DNA of 64,000 nt from Eutreptiella sp. 'Long Island Sound 2002' (Eukaryota > Euglenozoa > Euglenophyceae > Eutreptiales > Eutreptiaceae), in assembly GCA_964036045.1 (NCBI GenBank), contig OZ038400.1, positions 13,513,079-13,577,078 of the forward strand, read 5' to 3'. The translations under genes were made by a program, and so were the position numbers. Below are positions 17,601-25,516 of this stretch, piece by piece. Each line of letters opens with the position of its first letter. Positions within the stretch are counted from its first letter, which is position 1. A model generated the notes under the pieces. That model was not told the DNA's origin. It was given only the letters and a program-made list of their open reading frames with translations, and did no database searches.

Positions 17601-18999
17601 CTTCTTGGAGAAGCTGGACGATTGGGGGCTGACCGTCACTGAAGACCTGCCTCCCGCTGATGCGGAGAAGTATGTCTTCAAACGGTTCAGGTACCGCCTG
17701 CCGGAAGTGCTCGGCGAGCTATACTTCGTGGCGACCAAGGAGGGGAAAATCAAGACCCTCAAGGACGCCAAGAAGTGGCTCAACGAGCAGGAGCGGGTGG
17801 ACGCTCCGCAGGTGGCTGCCAAGCGCTGGAAGTCCATCAAGCTTGAGCATGATGGACGGGAGATCCGCCTACGGGACTGGCGTGACTTCCGAGGGAAATA
17901 CACCCTCTTCCGCCGCAATGTGGAGGATTGGAACGAGGGTGACGAGCAGGCTCGCCTGCTCTCCATGCTGCCGGAAGCATGGATCAAGAGGGTCACCAAG
18001 GAGGAATCCAAGAGGGCCAAGTCCAACCACACGGTCAAGATGATGCTCCCCAAGGAGTATCATACGAACGTTGTGTCTTGGGCGAAGAAGAACGTGGCCC
18101 GGGATGTCAAACGGCACTCCCTGCGGAACGCTCTTCTCATCACCGTCTCGGGCGATCGCGAGAAGACCGCGATCTGGCGCCTTGACGATTGTGAGTTGAG
18201 CGGCCAGACCATCCGTCTGCAGCCCATCCCGGCGCGGATGAGCTGCGACGAGATCCTGGAGTGGGTTGGCGAGGAAGTACTCAAGGAGTACCGAAACCTC
18301 CACCACACCCGCGGGTTGAGGCCCGGCGACCGCGACGTCAACTACGTTGGCGAGGGACCTGGCGGGGAAGACGCCATGGACCCAGCGGGAGCCGGCGGCG
18401 ATGAGACTCTCGTCGACGATGACGACGACGATGAGCCCGCCGAGGTGGCCGTCTGTGCCTTCGTGGCCAGGAACGTGAGCGCGGGGAGCAAGCCGGGAAA
18501 CTGGAAGCCCCTGCAGCAGGGTTGGAGGAAGCAGGAGAAGAGGGACCCTCGCCGCATTGGCGACCCTCCGCTGTCCTTTGGGGAGTTCATACGAGCTCAC
18601 CCGCAGGGCTGTTTCGTGTGTTATGGGAGGAAGAAAGGCTTCAACCATGACCACCGAACATGCCCCGTCCACAAGGCCGACACGGAGGCTTACAAGAAGG
18701 CGCACGGGTCGAAGAAGCGTGCGCCCGCGGGTATCCGGGAAGCCAAGATGGAGGTGGACAAGGACGAGCTGGCCAAGCTGATGTCGTCGGTGGGGACCGA
18801 GTTGGCCAAGGAGATCCAGGAGATCAAGCGGAACTGGGTCCCCAGGTCGGACAACAAGAACAAGGAGAACAACCAGAATGACCGGAACAAGGACAAGGAC
18901 AAGAAGGGTAAAGGAGGAGGTAAAGGGGGAAGGAAGAAAGGCGTCAACGACGTTGAGGCCGAGGAGAACACCCCCTCTTCCACAACTGACGCCCCCTAG
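14671..18999 (+). CDS. gag: Gag polyprotein of the Ty3/gypsy element
   Basis: The structural precursor, which would form cytoplasmic virus-like particles and package element RNA. The start is the ATG in the favourable context GCTGCCATGG. The frame is open further upstream but has no earlier ATG that I would prefer. 1442 residues, several times the usual gypsy Gag. Order: an unrecognised Trp/Arg-rich N-terminal region (1-130); an Ala/Glu/Lys heptad-like coiled coil (about 330-450); an acidic stretch; a Pro/Gly-rich linker of PPGG-type repeats (about 590-665); an Arg-rich linker; a capsid-like region starting near VWEDLKDIKPPMYDG (about 950-1145); an acidic run of six Asp near 1250; a zinc knuckle with C1314, C1317, H1326, C1331 (CX2CX8HX4C, longer than the standard CX2CX4HX4C); and a Lys/Gly-rich basic tail. 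It ends at a UAG that is in frame with pol. The capsid and knuckle assignments rest on motif and position. Confidence 0.9.
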   Translation: MVNWQEAGRRWPQPHPHVARLLSGLLWDQQYRYSNPQCEGGMPGSFELREDMGEDRLRAVEEWLRAEGYEYRFRRKRWRTWTRPDRPGEGLRPDGIEEDEDPNAYPSGASINVSMWDLIEKKFPEPGNERRLQGSSSASPATEKRSAGDKKRDRRWREYQESLAAEAAQGAKGGTPAPSPQRPNGGHHPGSTTLGDYIQVAKQTQAKSRPLLLRARQAPAGPSSDVESAHRGRMPADQAGSSSSVAPERDVALACERACGVPCNRRVVRQRARQYSAAVEGATGIAQEEAAQWAHGMAIHAQTVAAIAAGLTAVAAHGAATAWVNGELAAADEEARLTQEAIACKEAEVKALEEALAQGRAKKEAEERAHAEATAKAQEDAAKKEAIEAARRKVAEEKAKTEAELAALEAQKAQLLQAREAEAARAREEAEARAAAATAAAMEEAEAKLRHETPPGGSRVETLRRLFEGDASSRMKLDEADTGSSGSGGTTARRRRKGKGKTPEEPRRPAGGHSHDSDPFFTASDGDERGRRHRQVVAWTGEGGGDVPMEGEDEDPPPPYRSSESSVTETPRWGDMDEDDDMEFGITRKRPSSDPPRRPGGDPPGPPGGGPSGPPGGRPPSGPPGGGPPGGGGPPGPGGPGGGPPGGPPGDPDDPPGNGGPDTTWRWIVYLRRRVFALECEVDTGKVEMARISGVAARAQKDLDIARAETKSLTNVVSGLQERLDALEARGRVGSDHRPLESGSWDDGWGPGPGSGRPHAPGGAPRSRPSASAPSLTAPSHHSAGRRNERVPPGSGSEEWRDEWLSADYHNRRAPPRTPVRPRRPPPAPAPIPRAGGRYGGLRDEVPRGDVEWDVGEGEDLDLDLDLEEFDISPPRGVRREAAERSRRRRDEDAYMDAVRREHFGSAYVEEPRRSHRDSMEEMDVAAVGVRGRGRWEPRSTSRPAFMVSKAADAAVWEDLKDIKPPMYDGNPLNLDRFLEKLDDWGLTVTEDLPPADAEKYVFKRFRYRLPEVLGELYFVATKEGKIKTLKDAKKWLNEQERVDAPQVAAKRWKSIKLEHDGREIRLRDWRDFRGKYTLFRRNVEDWNEGDEQARLLSMLPEAWIKRVTKEESKRAKSNHTVKMMLPKEYHTNVVSWAKKNVARDVKRHSLRNALLITVSGDREKTAIWRLDDCELSGQTIRLQPIPARMSCDEILEWVGEEVLKEYRNLHHTRGLRPGDRDVNYVGEGPGGEDAMDPAGAGGDETLVDDDDDDEPAEVAVCAFVARNVSAGSKPGNWKPLQQGWRKQEKRDPRRIGDPPLSFGEFIRAHPQGCFVCYGRKKGFNHDHRTCPVHKADTEAYKKAHGSKKRAPAGIREAKMEVDKDELAKLMSSVGTELAKEIQEIKRNWVPRSDNKNKENNQNDRNKDKDKKGKGGGKGGRKKGVNDVEAEENTPSSTTDAP

Positions 19000-19050
19000 C
19001 GGAGCCCCTGCAGCCAAGGGCCCCAGCTAGGGCGGTCGCAGGATGGTGAC
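18985..19050 (+). promoter_or_regulatory. Probable UAG readthrough site between gag and pol
   Basis: Gag ends CCC TAG, and the same frame continues CGG AGC CCC and stays open to 24021. The first in-frame ATG of the downstream frame lies in QYMVGG, after the DTG protease site, so Pol cannot start by itself with an intact protease. UAG followed by CGG resembles the CGG context of some viral readthrough stops. The next 40 bases are GC-rich with short pairing possibilities such as GCCC with GGGC. Gammaretroviruses use UAG suppression in the same arrangement; for this element it is an inference. The alternative is a recent nonsense mutation in a single-ORF gag-pol element. Confidence 0.7.
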
Positions 19051-22000
19051 GTGGGAAGCGCCGAACCATCCCAGTCGGGAGTCGATAAGCACAAGGGGAC
19101 TGCCGCGGGCGGAAGGCCCGGTCTGGCGCCTAGTCGCGGAGGCGGGGTGAGGGCAAGTGAAGGCAGGAACCCTTGCACCCGTCCGTCCTTCGCGACCAAG
19201 AACGTGTTTGATGTACTACAGGATCTTTCCGAGAGTATCGGAGGATCACCCGGACCGCAGCTGGATGCTGCAGATGGGCAGCCTGAGCCCATTGTCCACG
19301 ACCTGCACCAGTCGCTTGTCGAGCTTCTGGAACGGCCGGAGATCCTGGGTTTGCACGCCGTGCGCCGTGTCGGTCGCGAGCGGCAGTTGCATCTTAAGGT
19401 CCGTGCCCTATGCGGGGAAGTGGAAAAGGTTTTCGACGTGTTGGTCGACACGGGAGCTCAAGTCAGCTTGGTCAAGGCTGGCCTACTTCCACCAGAGTGT
19501 CTGACCGACAGTCGGAAGCCTGTCAGGCTGAAGGTGGCGAACGGCCAGTACATGGTGGGAGGCACGAAGGAAGCGGCCATTGGGCTGCAGTTCGTGAACC
19601 ATCGTGAGCTGAGCCGCCCAGACCTCGGCAAGGAAATCCTCCTGCACGGTAGCTTCTACGAGGCCGAGATGGACTGGGACATGATCGTCGGGTACGACTT
19701 CATGATGGAGACGGACTCCGGCGTCCTCCCGGCCCAGGCCTCCATGACCCTGTACCAGGACGACCAGCTCTCGTGGCTTTCGTCACCTGAGCACCATGTG
19801 GAATGCCAATGGATCCACCCCGAACGCAATCAGCTCGAAGTGGCCGCGCTGGACACTGAGCCAACTGGGCCAGCGAACCAGGAGTACGGCGTAAGGCCGG
19901 AAGTGGCGTACCGAGTGGTCGCGGACCTGGGAGCGTCGGATCTGGCCCTGGATGCGTTCTCTTCAGGAACCTCCGCCCATCTGCGGGTATGTGAGAAGTA
20001 CTGGAGCGCCCAGGACTCCGCGTGGAAGAAGCACTGGGGTCTGCATCAGGGATTGATGTGGATCCATTGCCCCCGTTGGGACATTCCAAGAGCGATAGCG
20101 AAGATTCGCAAGGACCGCTCCAAGGCAGTGCTGGTTGTTCCTATGGGATGCACCGAGGAGGAAAGTACCCGACATTGGGTAGCCTCATTGACCAACATGA
20201 CCTTGAACAAGGTCGTCCTACCGGCTGGAGAGAGTGTCTATCAGGACGCTAAGGGACAGCCCATGCCACCCCAAAGATGGCCAACAGAATTCCACTATGT
20301 GGATGGGGGCCTTGATCAGGCCGACACCACGGACTTCGTGTGTGTCAACCGTATCATAGCAGAGCCTTGGCGGCAATGCTTTGCGGTTCCCCCTGTTGAC
20401 ATTGAAGAATCGGACTCCGAAGACCCCCTCACTGAAGAGGAGTGGGATCTGGTTCAGGGGTATATGGATCAGCCCTTTCACGACTGGGGGAACCAGCGTG
20501 AGGGCAAAGGCCAGGACAAAGCCTGGTGGGAAGTGGACTCAATCGTCTCCGGTTCCTATGACGGGAATACCTTCGTACAGAGGGTGCTGGATCACATGTC
20601 CAGCCAAGACGAGCCGCCTGGCGGTAACCCACCCACCTACAGCGATCTGTTCCGAGGCAAGACCAGGGATGGCCCTTTGGGCCACCTGGGAAGACCACCT
20701 GGGCCGAAAGCGAGCGGGGTCGCTACCCCTCAAGTAAGCTCCGTGGTTCAAGTGCCCGGAAAAGCCAAGGCGGAGTCAGATGACTGCCCCAAGATCCAGG
20801 CGTTGAGGGCCAGGCTGAAGCAGAAGTATGGCGAGACCTTCTTCAGCGGAAAACCTGTGTTCCCCCCACCGGTGCGTGGACCGTATGGCGAGGCCAAGAT
20901 ACGACTGAAGCAGGACCCCCGTGTGTATCGTCACCGGGAGTTTGCCCTGAGGGGCGAGAGGAAAGAGGCCATGGAGAAGATCCTCCGTGACTTCATCCAG
21001 AGAGGCTGGCTTGAGCCGTGCCACTCCGAATGGGCCTCTCCTTGCTTCGTCGTCCCCAAGAAGGTTGCCGGTGAGTGGCGGCTCGTGGTCGACTACCGCG
21101 GCCTGAACGCCCAAACGCAGCACGACAGCTATACGCTGCCCCTCATTGAGGACATGCTGCAAAAGCAACACCGGCGGAGGATCTTCACGGTGATTGACCT
21201 GAAACATGGTTATCATCAGATGCCTCTCGCCGAAGAGTCCCGTGCCTGCACAGCCATGAGCACCCCACTTGGACCTCTCCAGTGGAAGGTGATGCCTATG
21301 GGCGTTACCAACGGCAATGCGGCTTCTCAGCGGATGCTGGAGAACCTGCTTGAGCCGGTGCGCGACTGTGCGGACCCCTTCGTGGACGACGTGATCATCG
21401 CGTCCGGGGACCCCAGCATGAGCTACGAGGAGCTCCTGGAGGCACACGAGAGGGACGTCACTCGAGTGCTGGACCTTCTGGTTTGGAACAAGCTCACGGG
21501 CAGCAGTGACAAGGCCACCATTGCGGTAAGCGAGGTGGTCTTCGCTGGCCACGTAGTCGGGAACGGGCAGCGAAAGCCCATACCTGGCAAGGTGGCTGCG
21601 ATCGAGCACTGGGAAAAGCCCAAAACGGTCTCTGAGCTACGGGCGTACTTGGGGTTCTGCAATTACTACTCGGGGTATATCAAAATGTATGCCGAGTATG
21701 CAGCCCCCATGACGACCATGCTCAAGGGCAACCGAGAGGAGACCAAGAAGGGGTCCAAGAAGGCTTTGGTCTGGACTGAAGAGTCTGACCGTGCCTTTGA
21801 GGGGATGAAGCAGGCGCTGCTATCCGCAGTGGGTCTGCACCTCGTGGATCCCGACCGAGGGTTCGTCCTGCGCACCGACGCTTCCGACTACGCCATTGGG
21901 GCTGTGTTGGAGCAAGTGCTTGACGATGGAAGGCACGTGCCCGTGGCTTTCTGGAGCCGAGTCCTGGCGGAAGGCCAGAGACGGACGTGGACGCCCCGTG

Positions 22001-24021
22001 AAAAGGAGGCGTATGCCATTGTCATGGCTCTCAGGAAATGGGCTGGGTACATAGCCCTCCATCCCGTCACCGTCTGCACCGACCATCAGAGTCTGCAGTC
22101 GTGGCACAAGGAGCACGTGGACACCCCCTCGGGTCCCGCCTCCCGACGGGCAAGATGGCACGAGACCTTGGCCAAGTTCGACCTTACGGTTGTTTACATT
22201 CCTGGAAAGGATAACACCGTGGCGGACTGTCTCAGTAGGTGGGCCTATCCCGCCAGCAAGGGCATGCAGGATATCTCTGCCCATGGCGATGAGGCTGAGA
22301 CCGCTGAAGCCAAGAAGATCATTGAAATGGAGCGCCTGATGGAGGAGGAGGATGTTAAATGCTTCGTCGTCATGGCTGCGGATGCCCCCCTCGCATCGAG
22401 GGTGAGCAGAGCAGTCAGTGTACTCGCCCCTGTGGGTGCCGCGGGCGGAAGGCCCGGTCCGGCACCCCCTGTGGGAGTGGAGTCCGACAAGCACCTCTTC
22501 CCAGAGTCTTGCCTCCAGGACGACTGGACCGACGATTACGCCAAGTCTGAGGCCTTTGCGGCCGAGTATAGGGCTGTGACCGACCCTGACGACGGGCAGA
22601 AGTGGCCAAAGGGGCTGACTGAGGAAGATGGCAAGCTCTACCGGAATGGTAAGCTGCTAGTCCCAGAGTCCCGGGTGCTCGAGCTGTGTGAAGCTTGGCA
22701 CCACCACATGCTGCACCCAGGGGTCAAGAAGCAAGCTCTTGACATGCAGCGTCGGTTCGAGATCGACCATATCGTTCTCTACACCGCCATCAAGAAGGTC
22801 AAGAAGGGTTGCTCGGTCTGTCAGGCCTGCAATCCCGACAACCGGAACGTCAAGGGGGAACCCCAATGGACCCCGGTTCCTGACCAGCCCATGGAGAGCG
22901 TGGCCATGGACGTCTTCTCCATGCCCGAAGTGCACATTGGCAAGGAGACCTTTGACTGTGTGGTTCTCTGTGTGGACCGCCACAGCGGCTACGTTGTAGC
23001 CGTTCCGGCACGCAAAAAGGGGTTGCTTGCCAAAGAAGTGGCAGTCATGATGATTCGTCATTGGCTGACCGTCTTTGACATCCCCCGCACCATTTGCAGT
23101 GACCGAGGGCCCCAGTTTACTGGTGGCTGGTTCAAGGCTATGTGTTCCCTCATGGGAATACGACATGCCAAGAGCGTTGCCTATCTCAGCCGGTCTAACG
23201 GCCGTGCTGAAGTGGCTGGACGGCAGCTGTTCGAGAAGCTGCGCAAGATCCACATCACCCATCCACGGCGGAACTGGTTCGAGGAGATGTGGCCTGCTCT
23301 GAAGGCCCATCATGACACCCCCACTCCGGGCGGTTTGTCCCCTCACCAGATTCTGTTTGGCAGGGACCCCCTGGGTAGGGGACTTCCCTTGTCTGGTGAT
23401 GGCATGGCTATGGATGCCAAGGAGTTCTTCGCGCGGCAAGAGCAAACGGCGCGGGATATCCGCCAGCAGCTTGAGAAGGAGCATGCTGAGCGTCAGAAGT
23501 CCGCCCCGAGCTCGACAGCGCAGAAGTTCAGGGTGGGAGACCCGGTGTGGGTGATCAGACCCCGCCCCATGGGCACCCACCGCACCAAGACCTGGCTCAC
23601 ACCCGGCGAGGTGGTCCGCAGGATTGGTGAGGACACCTACCGCGTCAAGGTGGGTCACGGACAGTTCCGGGAGCGCCACGAGAGTCAACTTCGTGTGCGG
23701 GAACCCGACCTCCGTGGCCGGCATGTGTCCCTGGACTATGCCAAACATGAGGCCGATTCGGACGACGACTATGCTGAGCAGGACGACTATACTGTCGAGA
23801 AGATCCTGGCTCAGCGTCCGAAGGCCTCGGCACCAGGAGGTCTGGAGTTCAAGGTTCGTTGGCGAGGCTATGGGCCGTCCCACGACACCTGGGAACCCGT
23901 CTCCTCGTTTGTGCCGCGGGTCAATACTCCCTTCATGGAGTACATCCGCAAGCACAAGACCAAGATCCACGTTTCGGACTTGGCAGCACTCACCCGGGCG
24001 ATTGCAGCCAGAGGTGCCTGA
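19000..24021 (+). CDS. pol: Pol polyprotein: PR, MTase-like, RT, RNase H, IN, chromodomain
   Basis: Enzyme precursor of the element, 1673 codons from the UAG to TGA, counted here from CGG at 19000. Aspartic protease: DTGA at residue 150. Methyltransferase-like insert: about 310-430, see the separate entry. Reverse transcriptase: about 640-900, with the FVDDV active site (Asp pair at 796-797). RNase H: D960 in RTDASDYAIG, then a Glu in TPREKEAY and TDHQSL. Integrase: HHHMLH with CSVC zinc-binding residues (1234-1274), then D1304, D1368 and E1404, that is D-63-D-35-E, the canonical D,D(35)E spacing. Chromodomain: from YTVEKIL at 1597 through VRWRGY and DTWEPV. The Tyr, Trp and Tyr aromatic-cage positions are present as in HP1, so methyl-lysine binding and heterochromatin targeting are plausible. 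No frameshift or premature stop is seen. Codon use is strongly G/C-ending, like gag. Confidence 0.95.
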   Translation, partial: RSPCSQGPQLGRSQDGDVGSAEPSQSGVDKHKGTAAGGRPGLAPSRGGGVRASEGRNPCTRPSFATKNVFDVLQDLSESIGGSPGPQLDAADGQPEPIVHDLHQSLVELLERPEILGLHAVRRVGRERQLHLKVRALCGEVEKVFDVLVDTGAQVSLVKAGLLPPECLTDSRKPVRLKVANGQYMVGGTKEAAIGLQFVNHRELSRPDLGKEILLHGSFYEAEMDWDMIVGYDFMMETDSGVLPAQASMTLYQDDQLSWLSSPEHHVECQWIHPERNQLEVAALDTEPTGPANQEYGVRPEVAYRVVADLGASDLALDAFSSGTSAHLRVCEKYWSAQDSAWKKHWGLHQGLMWIHCPRWDIPRAIAKIRKDRSKAVLVVPMGCTEEESTRHWVASLTNMTLNKVVLPAGESVYQDAKGQPMPPQRWPTEFHYVDGGLDQADTTDFVCVNRIIAEPWRQCFAVPPVDIEESDSEDPLTEEEWDLVQGYMDQPFHDWGNQREGKGQDKAWWEVDSIVSGSYDGNTFVQRVLDHMSSQDEPPGGNPPTYSDLFRGKTRDGPLGHLGRPPGPKASGVATPQVSSVVQVPGKAKAESDDCPKIQALRARLKQKYGETFFSGKPVFPPPVRGPYGEAKIRLKQDPRVYRHREFALRGERKEAMEKILRDFIQRGWLEPCHSEWASPCFVVPKKVAGEWRLVVDYRGLNAQTQHDSYTLPLIEDMLQKQHRRRIFTVIDLKHGYHQMPLAEESRACTAMSTPLGPLQWKVMPMGVTNGNAASQRMLENLLEPVRDCADPFVDDVIIASGDPSMSYEELLEAHERDVTRVLDLLVWNKLTGSSDKATIAVSEVVFAGHVVGNGQRKPIPGKVAAIEHWEKPKTVSELRAYLGFCNYYSGYIKMYAEYAAPMTTMLKGNREETKKGSKKALVWTEESDRAFEGMKQALLSAVGLHLVDPDRGFVLRTDASDYAIGAVLEQVLDDGRHVPVAFWSRVLAEGQRRTWTPREKEAYAIVMALRKWAGYIALHPVTVCTDHQSLQSWHKEHVDTPSGPASRRARWHETLAKFDLTVVYIPGKDNTVADCLSRWAYPASKGMQDISAHGDEAETAEAKKIIEMERLMEEEDVKCFVVMAADAPLASRVSRAVSVLAPVGAAGGRPGPAPPVGVESDKHLFPESCLQDDWTDDYAKSEAFAAEYRAVTDPDDGQKWPKGLTEEDGKLYRNGKLLVPESRVLELCEAWHHHMLHPGVKKQALDMQRRFEIDHIVLYTAIKKVKKGCSVCQACNPDNRNVKGEPQWTPVPDQPMESVAMDVFSMPEVHIGKETFDCVVLCVDRHSGYVVAVPARKKGLLAKEVAVMMIRHWLTVFDIPRTICSDRGPQFTGGWFKAMCSLMGIRHAKSVAYLSRSNGRAEVAGRQLFEKLRKIHITHPRRNWFEEMWPALKAHHDTPTPGGLSPHQILFGRDPLGRGLPLSGDGMAMDAKEFFARQEQTARDIRQQLEKEHAERQKSAPSSTAQKFRVGDPVWVIRPRPMGTHRTKTWLTPGEVVRRIGEDTYRVKVGHGQFRERHESQLRVREPDLRGRHVSLDYAKHEADSDDDYAEQDDYTVEKILAQRPKASAPGGLEFKVRWRGYGPSHDTWEPVSSFVPRVNTPFMEYIRKHKTKIHVSDLAALTRAIAARGA
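19101..19123 (+). repeat. Interdomain linker repeat, copy 1 (before protease)
   Basis: A 23-bp stretch starting TGCCGCGGGCGGAAGG that recurs identically at 22437-22459 in the same reading frame. It encodes AAGGRPG followed by LAP. It lies between the Gag end and the protease, where polyprotein cleavage is expected. Confidence 0.8.
19936..20290 (+). other. Degenerate Dam/DIRS methyltransferase-like domain in pol
   Basis: The segment holds the ordered signature LALDAFSSGTSAHL, then KYWS, then DSAWKKHW, then GLMWIHCPRWD, then IPRAIAKIRKDRS, then AVLVVPMG, then NKVVLP. From memory this parallels the adenine-methyltransferase-like domain of DIRS-type elements and phage Dam proteins, in which a DLFAS/NAQ segment precedes a catalytic NPPY/PPF motif, an IPRVLxKIRxxR helix and a VLVAP strand. 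Here the catalytic motif is HCPR (from 20065), so methyl transfer is unlikely and the domain is probably structural or a nucleic-acid binder. A position between protease and RT is unusual to me. Profile comparison is needed for certainty. Confidence 0.6.
22437..22459 (+). repeat. Interdomain linker repeat, copy 2 (before integrase)
   Basis: Identical over 23 bp and in the same frame as 19101-19123. It encodes AAGGRPG followed by PAP and lies between RNase H and the integrase zinc-binding domain. The flanks also share a GV-x-DKH motif, on the upstream side in copy 1 and the downstream side in copy 2. Confidence 0.8.
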
Positions 24022-25505
24022 TCAGCGCCCTGAGCTCTCCCCTGATGCGTTTTGGAGCGCTTGTGAGGCCGACGGATCGTCCCTTACTTGCTTGCTCTCT
24101 CCCATCCTTCGGTGACAGAGTGGCCATATACCCCCCCTGCTGTATCCAGAGGAGGATGGCCCCTCTCTTCTTCTACTCGTCACTCCCCCCCCTGCTGAAT
24201 CCATGGGAAACCAGGTAGGGCGACTGACCTTCATTTTTCTGAGCTCTTGGGGCCATGAAGCCCATACGACGTTGCGCAACGGATGCCGCTGTCATCGGCA
24301 TTGCGATTTTTTGGTGTGTGGTCTGATTCCATGGCATTTGCGGAATCCAGACCAGTCGACGTGTGTCTCGAGACTATATATGCCTGAACTCAGGCGCTAT
24401 CCTGTCCATCCTCCTGCATTTGCCTTATCCTGACCGTGGCGTGGTTTGGCACTCTGTTCTGAGTGTGTTTACACGCCTATTTACCCGAATTGTTGCTTGT
24501 TTTTCTGCCCTCCAGGATATGTGCATCTGTATGTTAAGTGTCATCAGCCCATCGCTGAGGGATGGACTGTTTTTCACCACGAATCGGGATACAGAGGCGC
24601 CTTGAGTCGCCGTGTACATATCCTTACAGCCTGGTCCAGCCTGGACCAGTACTTGGTTACAGATTCTAATGTTTGAGTGCCCGTGATACCGTGTTGCCCT
24701 ATTCGCTGTGATGTGTGGAGATCCTGATGGCGCCAGGCGGGAAGCCCAGTTGCCTGACTACACTCCCAGCGGTCCGCCACTGTCAGTCCCAGTGTGAGCC
24801 TACCGATTTGCAGACGCACTTGCATTCGGATGGCGGCCTCCGGTGCTCCTGACCTCGGTCAGTCTGCCTGGGAAACTGGTGGTTTGAGGAGTCGACGCCT
24901 CCGCCCACACTGCATGAGGACTCCCTCATGTATGGCCACGCTTCGTGGTAGTAGGGCGAGGGAAAAGACGGCCTTGATGCCCGATCCCTTCAGGAGGAGT
25001 TCCCTTACGATTTGGGGTTCGTAAGGAGTTCGACTATGGCACTCTGGACTCGCGTCGTATGGATATGGACATGGTGCGCCCGAGGAAGGACCCGTGGGGA
25101 CTCTCCCCAGTCGGCGGGCCTTGGGAAGCTTGGGGTAGCCTGATGGATCTTTGTGGTCGCTCTCGACTTGTGGGGCCACCTCGGCCGTCGTGTGACGCCT
25201 ATGTTGGCCGTGTATGCCACTGCCACTGTGGTGGTGACCGTAGCAGCCGGCACCCGGTGCGCCTGGTATGGGTTAACGGGTCCTTTGGATGCCGAACAAT
25301 CGCCGCCAGGACCCGGGACTTGATACTTGATACTATACATGTGTTACGAGCTGTTACAGCAGCATACCTATCCCACTGTGGGATACCTATCTTACTGTGA
25401 CTTACTGAAGTGAGGATGTGACACCCCCCCCCCCCCCTTCAGGAAGTGGTCCTGGGTACCCGCTGCCAGGCGTGGGTGTTATCGAGCCCCCCCAGGGTTT
25501 GCTCT
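24022..25505 (+). other. 3' noncoding region of the retroelement
   Basis: About 1.5 kb between the pol stop and the polypurine tract. Open frames are short on both strands and none is recognisable. A run of 14 C lies at 25424-25437, followed by another C-rich stretch near 25486. The words CCTATCCCACTGTGGGATA near 25366 form a short palindrome (TATCCCAC/GTGGGATA). Nothing suggests an env-like third gene. Confidence 0.75.
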
Positions 25506-25516
25506 AAGGAGGGGGG
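25506..25516 (+). promoter_or_regulatory. Polypurine tract of the retroelement
   Basis: AAGGAGGGGGG abuts the TG of the 3' LTR at 25517. This is the expected position of the RNase H-resistant primer for plus-strand DNA synthesis. Confidence 0.9.

Noticed and set aside
17869-19017. Antisense ORF of 382 codons opposite the gag capsid and knuckle region
   Set aside because: The forward frame has the zinc knuckle and the continuation to pol. The antisense frame has no recognisable content.
22657-23970. Antisense ORF of 437 codons opposite integrase
   Set aside because: It is a shadow of the well-supported pol frame, which holds the D,D(35)E catalytic triad and chromodomain.
24022-25505. A third, env-like gene downstream of pol
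   Set aside because: Only short ORFs, with no signal peptide or membrane segment pattern that holds over a useful length.
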